DNA from: Helicobacteraceae bacterium
GTDB lineage: Bacteria > Campylobacterota > Campylobacteria > Campylobacterales > Helicobacteraceae
NCBI GenBank assembly: GCA_029258405.1
Contig: JARHYY010000096.1
Span: forward strand, 1 to 8,639
Length of the DNA stretch: 8,639 nucleotides
Direction of reading: 5' to 3'
The notes beneath the pieces were generated by a model, which did no database searches, was not told the origin of the DNA, and worked only from the letters and a program-made list of their open reading frames with translations. Below are positions 7,001-8,639 of the stretch, in pieces (within the stretch, counting starts at the first letter, position 1; the number at the start of each line of letters is the position of its first letter). The translations under genes and the position numbers were made by a program.

Positions 7001-8485
7001 ATGAATGATGATTCAGAAATAGCACTGGTAGGAGGGGGGATTATGAGTTTTACGCTTGCAGCAATTCTTAAAGAACTCAAACCCTCTCTTAACATTGTTG
7101 TGTATGAAACCTTAAGTGATGTTGCACAAGAAAGTACAATGGTATGGAATAATGCAGGTACAGGGCATCAGGCATTATGTGAATTAAATTATACGCCAGA
7201 AAGTGATAATGGAGATATAGATATAACAAAAGCCATTCTTATTAATCAACATTTTGAATTAAGTAAAGAGTTTTTCGCATATTGTATTCAAAAAGGCATC
7301 TTAAAAGAACCAAGCACATTTCTCAATCCCTTACCACATGTAAGCTTTGTTATCGAAAATAATGTTTCTTTTTTAAAAAGAAGGCATGAATTACTTACAG
7401 CCTCCCCTCTTTTTAAAAATATGCATTACAGTGAAGATGGAGAGCAAATTAAACAATGGTCTCCTCTTTTAATGGAAGGTAGGGATTTAAACCAAAAAGT
7501 TGCTGCTACTTTTATGGAAGAGGGGACAGATATTAATTTTGGAGAAATGACACATCAATTTTGTGAATCTCTTTCAAAAAAAGATGGCTTTAAAGTCTGT
7601 TTAAATCATTGTGTTACCTCTTTAAAAAAAGATGGCACTTCATGGGAACTAACCATTAAAGACACAAAAAATGATACTATAAAAAATGTAAAAGCAAAAT
7701 TTGTATTTTTGGGTGCTGGAGGAGGTTCATTTGGGCTATTGCAAAAAAGTGGCATACCTGAAGGAAGAGGCTATGGAGGTTTTCCTGTAAGCGGACTTTG
7801 GCTCGTGTGCAAAAATCAAGATATTATCCAAAAACATTATACAAAAGTCTATGGAAAAGCTTCTTTAGGTGCACCCCCTATGGCTTTACCACATCTTGAT
7901 ACAAGAATTATCGAAGGGAAACGAGAATTACTCTTTGGTCCTTACGCAGGGTTTAATACGAAGTTTCTTAAACATGGAAGTTGGCTTGACTTTCCGCTTT
8001 CAATGAGGGCAAGCAATTGGTATCCTATGCTACAAGCCGGGATAGATAATATTCCTCTTACCATTTATCTCATTAAACAAGTTTTGCTTAGTCTTGAAGG
8101 GCGAATGGGTAAATTGAAGGTTTTTATGCCTAATTCTCAAACTTCAGATTGGCAAACAATGGTTGCTGGGCAAAGAGTGCAAGTTATCAAAAGAAATAAG
8201 CAGGGGCGAGGTGCATTGCAATTTGGAACAGAGGTTATCACATCTAGCGATGGATCTTTGGCTGCATTATTGGGTGCTTCTCCTGGTGCATCAACGACTG
8301 TTGATATTATGCTTTCAGTAATTCATTCGTGCTTTAAAAAAGAATATGATGCACAACATTGGAAAGATAAATTAAAAGACATGATACCTTCTTATGGCAA
8401 TACTCTTGAAGAAAATATTGCTTCATTTAATGAAACGCGCTCAAAAACAGCAAAGATTCTTCAAATACCTTTTTTGCCAATATAA
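7001..8485 (+). CDS. mqo: Malate:quinone oxidoreductase (FAD-dependent, E. coli type)
   Basis: The enzyme oxidises (S)-malate to oxaloacetate and passes the electrons to the membrane quinone pool, replacing or complementing NAD-malate dehydrogenase in the TCA cycle. It is a peripheral membrane protein on the cytoplasmic side. The 494 residues match the bacterial Mqo length (about 490-500; E. coli is longer because of terminal tails). Visible motifs: the FAD-binding strand ALVGGGIM with glycines 11-13 and the acidic E36 after the second strand; ESTMVWNNAGTGH at 44-56 followed by ALCELNYTP; LMEGRDLNQKVAATFMEEGT; KVYGKASLGAPPM; LLFGPYAGFNTKFLKHGS; QRVQVIKR; and the C-terminal LLGASPGAST at about 423-432. 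These align with E. coli/Staphylococcus Mqo along the whole length, whereas the H. pylori HP0086-type Mqo as I remember it is clearly different. The stop codon abuts the bioA remnant on the other strand. The gene stands alone with its own leader. Confidence 0.95.
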   Translation: MNDDSEIALVGGGIMSFTLAAILKELKPSLNIVVYETLSDVAQESTMVWNNAGTGHQALCELNYTPESDNGDIDITKAILINQHFELSKEFFAYCIQKGILKEPSTFLNPLPHVSFVIENNVSFLKRRHELLTASPLFKNMHYSEDGEQIKQWSPLLMEGRDLNQKVAATFMEEGTDINFGEMTHQFCESLSKKDGFKVCLNHCVTSLKKDGTSWELTIKDTKNDTIKNVKAKFVFLGAGGGSFGLLQKSGIPEGRGYGGFPVSGLWLVCKNQDIIQKHYTKVYGKASLGAPPMALPHLDTRIIEGKRELLFGPYAGFNTKFLKHGSWLDFPLSMRASNWYPMLQAGIDNIPLTIYLIKQVLLSLEGRMGKLKVFMPNSQTSDWQTMVAGQRVQVIKRNKQGRGALQFGTEVITSSDGSLAALLGASPGASTTVDIMLSVIHSCFKKEYDAQHWKDKLKDMIPSYGNTLEENIASFNETRSKTAKILQIPFLPI

Positions 8486-8486
8486 A

Positions 8487-8639
8487 ACGGCTTGAAAGGT
8501 TGATGGTAGGCTTCATGGGTAAAACCTGCTAAAATAACATGCTCAAGCTTTTGTATTTGATTTTTAAGGGCATTATTAATATATTCATTGCAATGCCCAA
8601 AGAGATTAACCCACCAACTGCTTATGCAATCCATATAAG
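8487..8639 (-). pseudogene. bioA: bioA remnant (adenosylmethionine-8-amino-7-oxononanoate aminotransferase), truncated and frameshifted
   Basis: BioA is the PLP-dependent aminotransferase that makes 7,8-diaminopelargonate in biotin synthesis. Read leftward from the right edge, the sequence gives YMDCISSWWVNLFGH, CNEYINNALKNQIQKLEH and VILAGFTHE, a strong match to residues of about 50-95 of the roughly 430-residue enzyme; the SSWW motif lies at the substrate pocket. After THE the frame runs into unrelated text and a stop at 8461-8463. Skipping one A at 8512-8513 continues the homology as PTINLSSR, in keeping with the family's THEPxIxL. It then ends at about 8487, two bases from the mqo stop. 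The remaining ~330 residues, including the PLP lysine domain, are absent, so the gene cannot work. The 5' part lies off the right edge. Homology is from remembered sequences; truncation is seen directly. Confidence 0.85.

Noticed and set aside
8490..8530. Terminator between the convergent mqo and bioA
   Set aside because: Only a 5-bp stem with a long loop and no T-run can be drawn; the sequence is better explained as bioA coding remnant.
1..8639. CRISPR array, tRNA or rRNA gene, insertion-sequence ends
   Set aside because: On reading through both strands I saw no regularly spaced repeats, no cloverleaf, and no terminal inverted repeats with a transposase.

Overview
This AT-rich window most likely comes from an epsilonproteobacterium, probably an enterohepatic-type Helicobacter. 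The evidence is the CmeABC-like order and sequence of a complete RND efflux operon, a BioA fragment that resembles Helicobacter/Campylobacter BioA, and the general low-GC codon use. The genus assignment is inference from remembered protein families; no search was run.

Layout, left to right. (1) Positions 1-531 hold the 3' end of a group II intron on the + strand: the C-terminal HNH-endonuclease part of its reverse transcriptase/maturase, then ribozyme domain V and a putative domain VI. It looks dead. The HNH reading frame is broken by a one-base frameshift at about 216-219, and domain V is 31 nt instead of the usual 34, having lost most of its upper helix. (2) 532-957 is a very AT-rich non-coding gap with a possible promoter. 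(3) 958-6700 is a tightly packed three-gene operon on the + strand: a lipoprotein membrane-fusion adaptor (cmeA-like), an inner-membrane RND proton/drug antiporter (cmeB-like) and an outer-membrane TolC/NodT-type channel lipoprotein (cmeC-like). The genes overlap by 1 and 4 bases, so they are probably translationally coupled. No TetR-type regulator (cmeR) lies next to them. (4) 6701-7000 is a non-coding gap with a weak possible terminator and candidate promoter elements. (5) 7001-8485 encodes malate:quinone oxidoreductase of the E. coli/Staphylococcus type, which differs from the H. pylori type. (6) 8487-8639, on the - strand, is a remnant of bioA (biotin synthesis). It is cut off right at the mqo stop codon and also carries a frameshift.

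How it fits together. The three efflux proteins should form one tripartite pump spanning both membranes and exporting drugs, bile salts and similar compounds. Mqo is a separate function: it feeds electrons from malate into the quinone pool at the inner face of the membrane. The two ends of the window show decay: a broken retroelement upstream of the pump and a broken biotin gene fused tail-to-tail to mqo. I see no clearly new multi-gene system. The most notable points are the degenerate group II intron, the mqo/bioA junction, and the presence of an E. coli-type Mqo in this apparent host.
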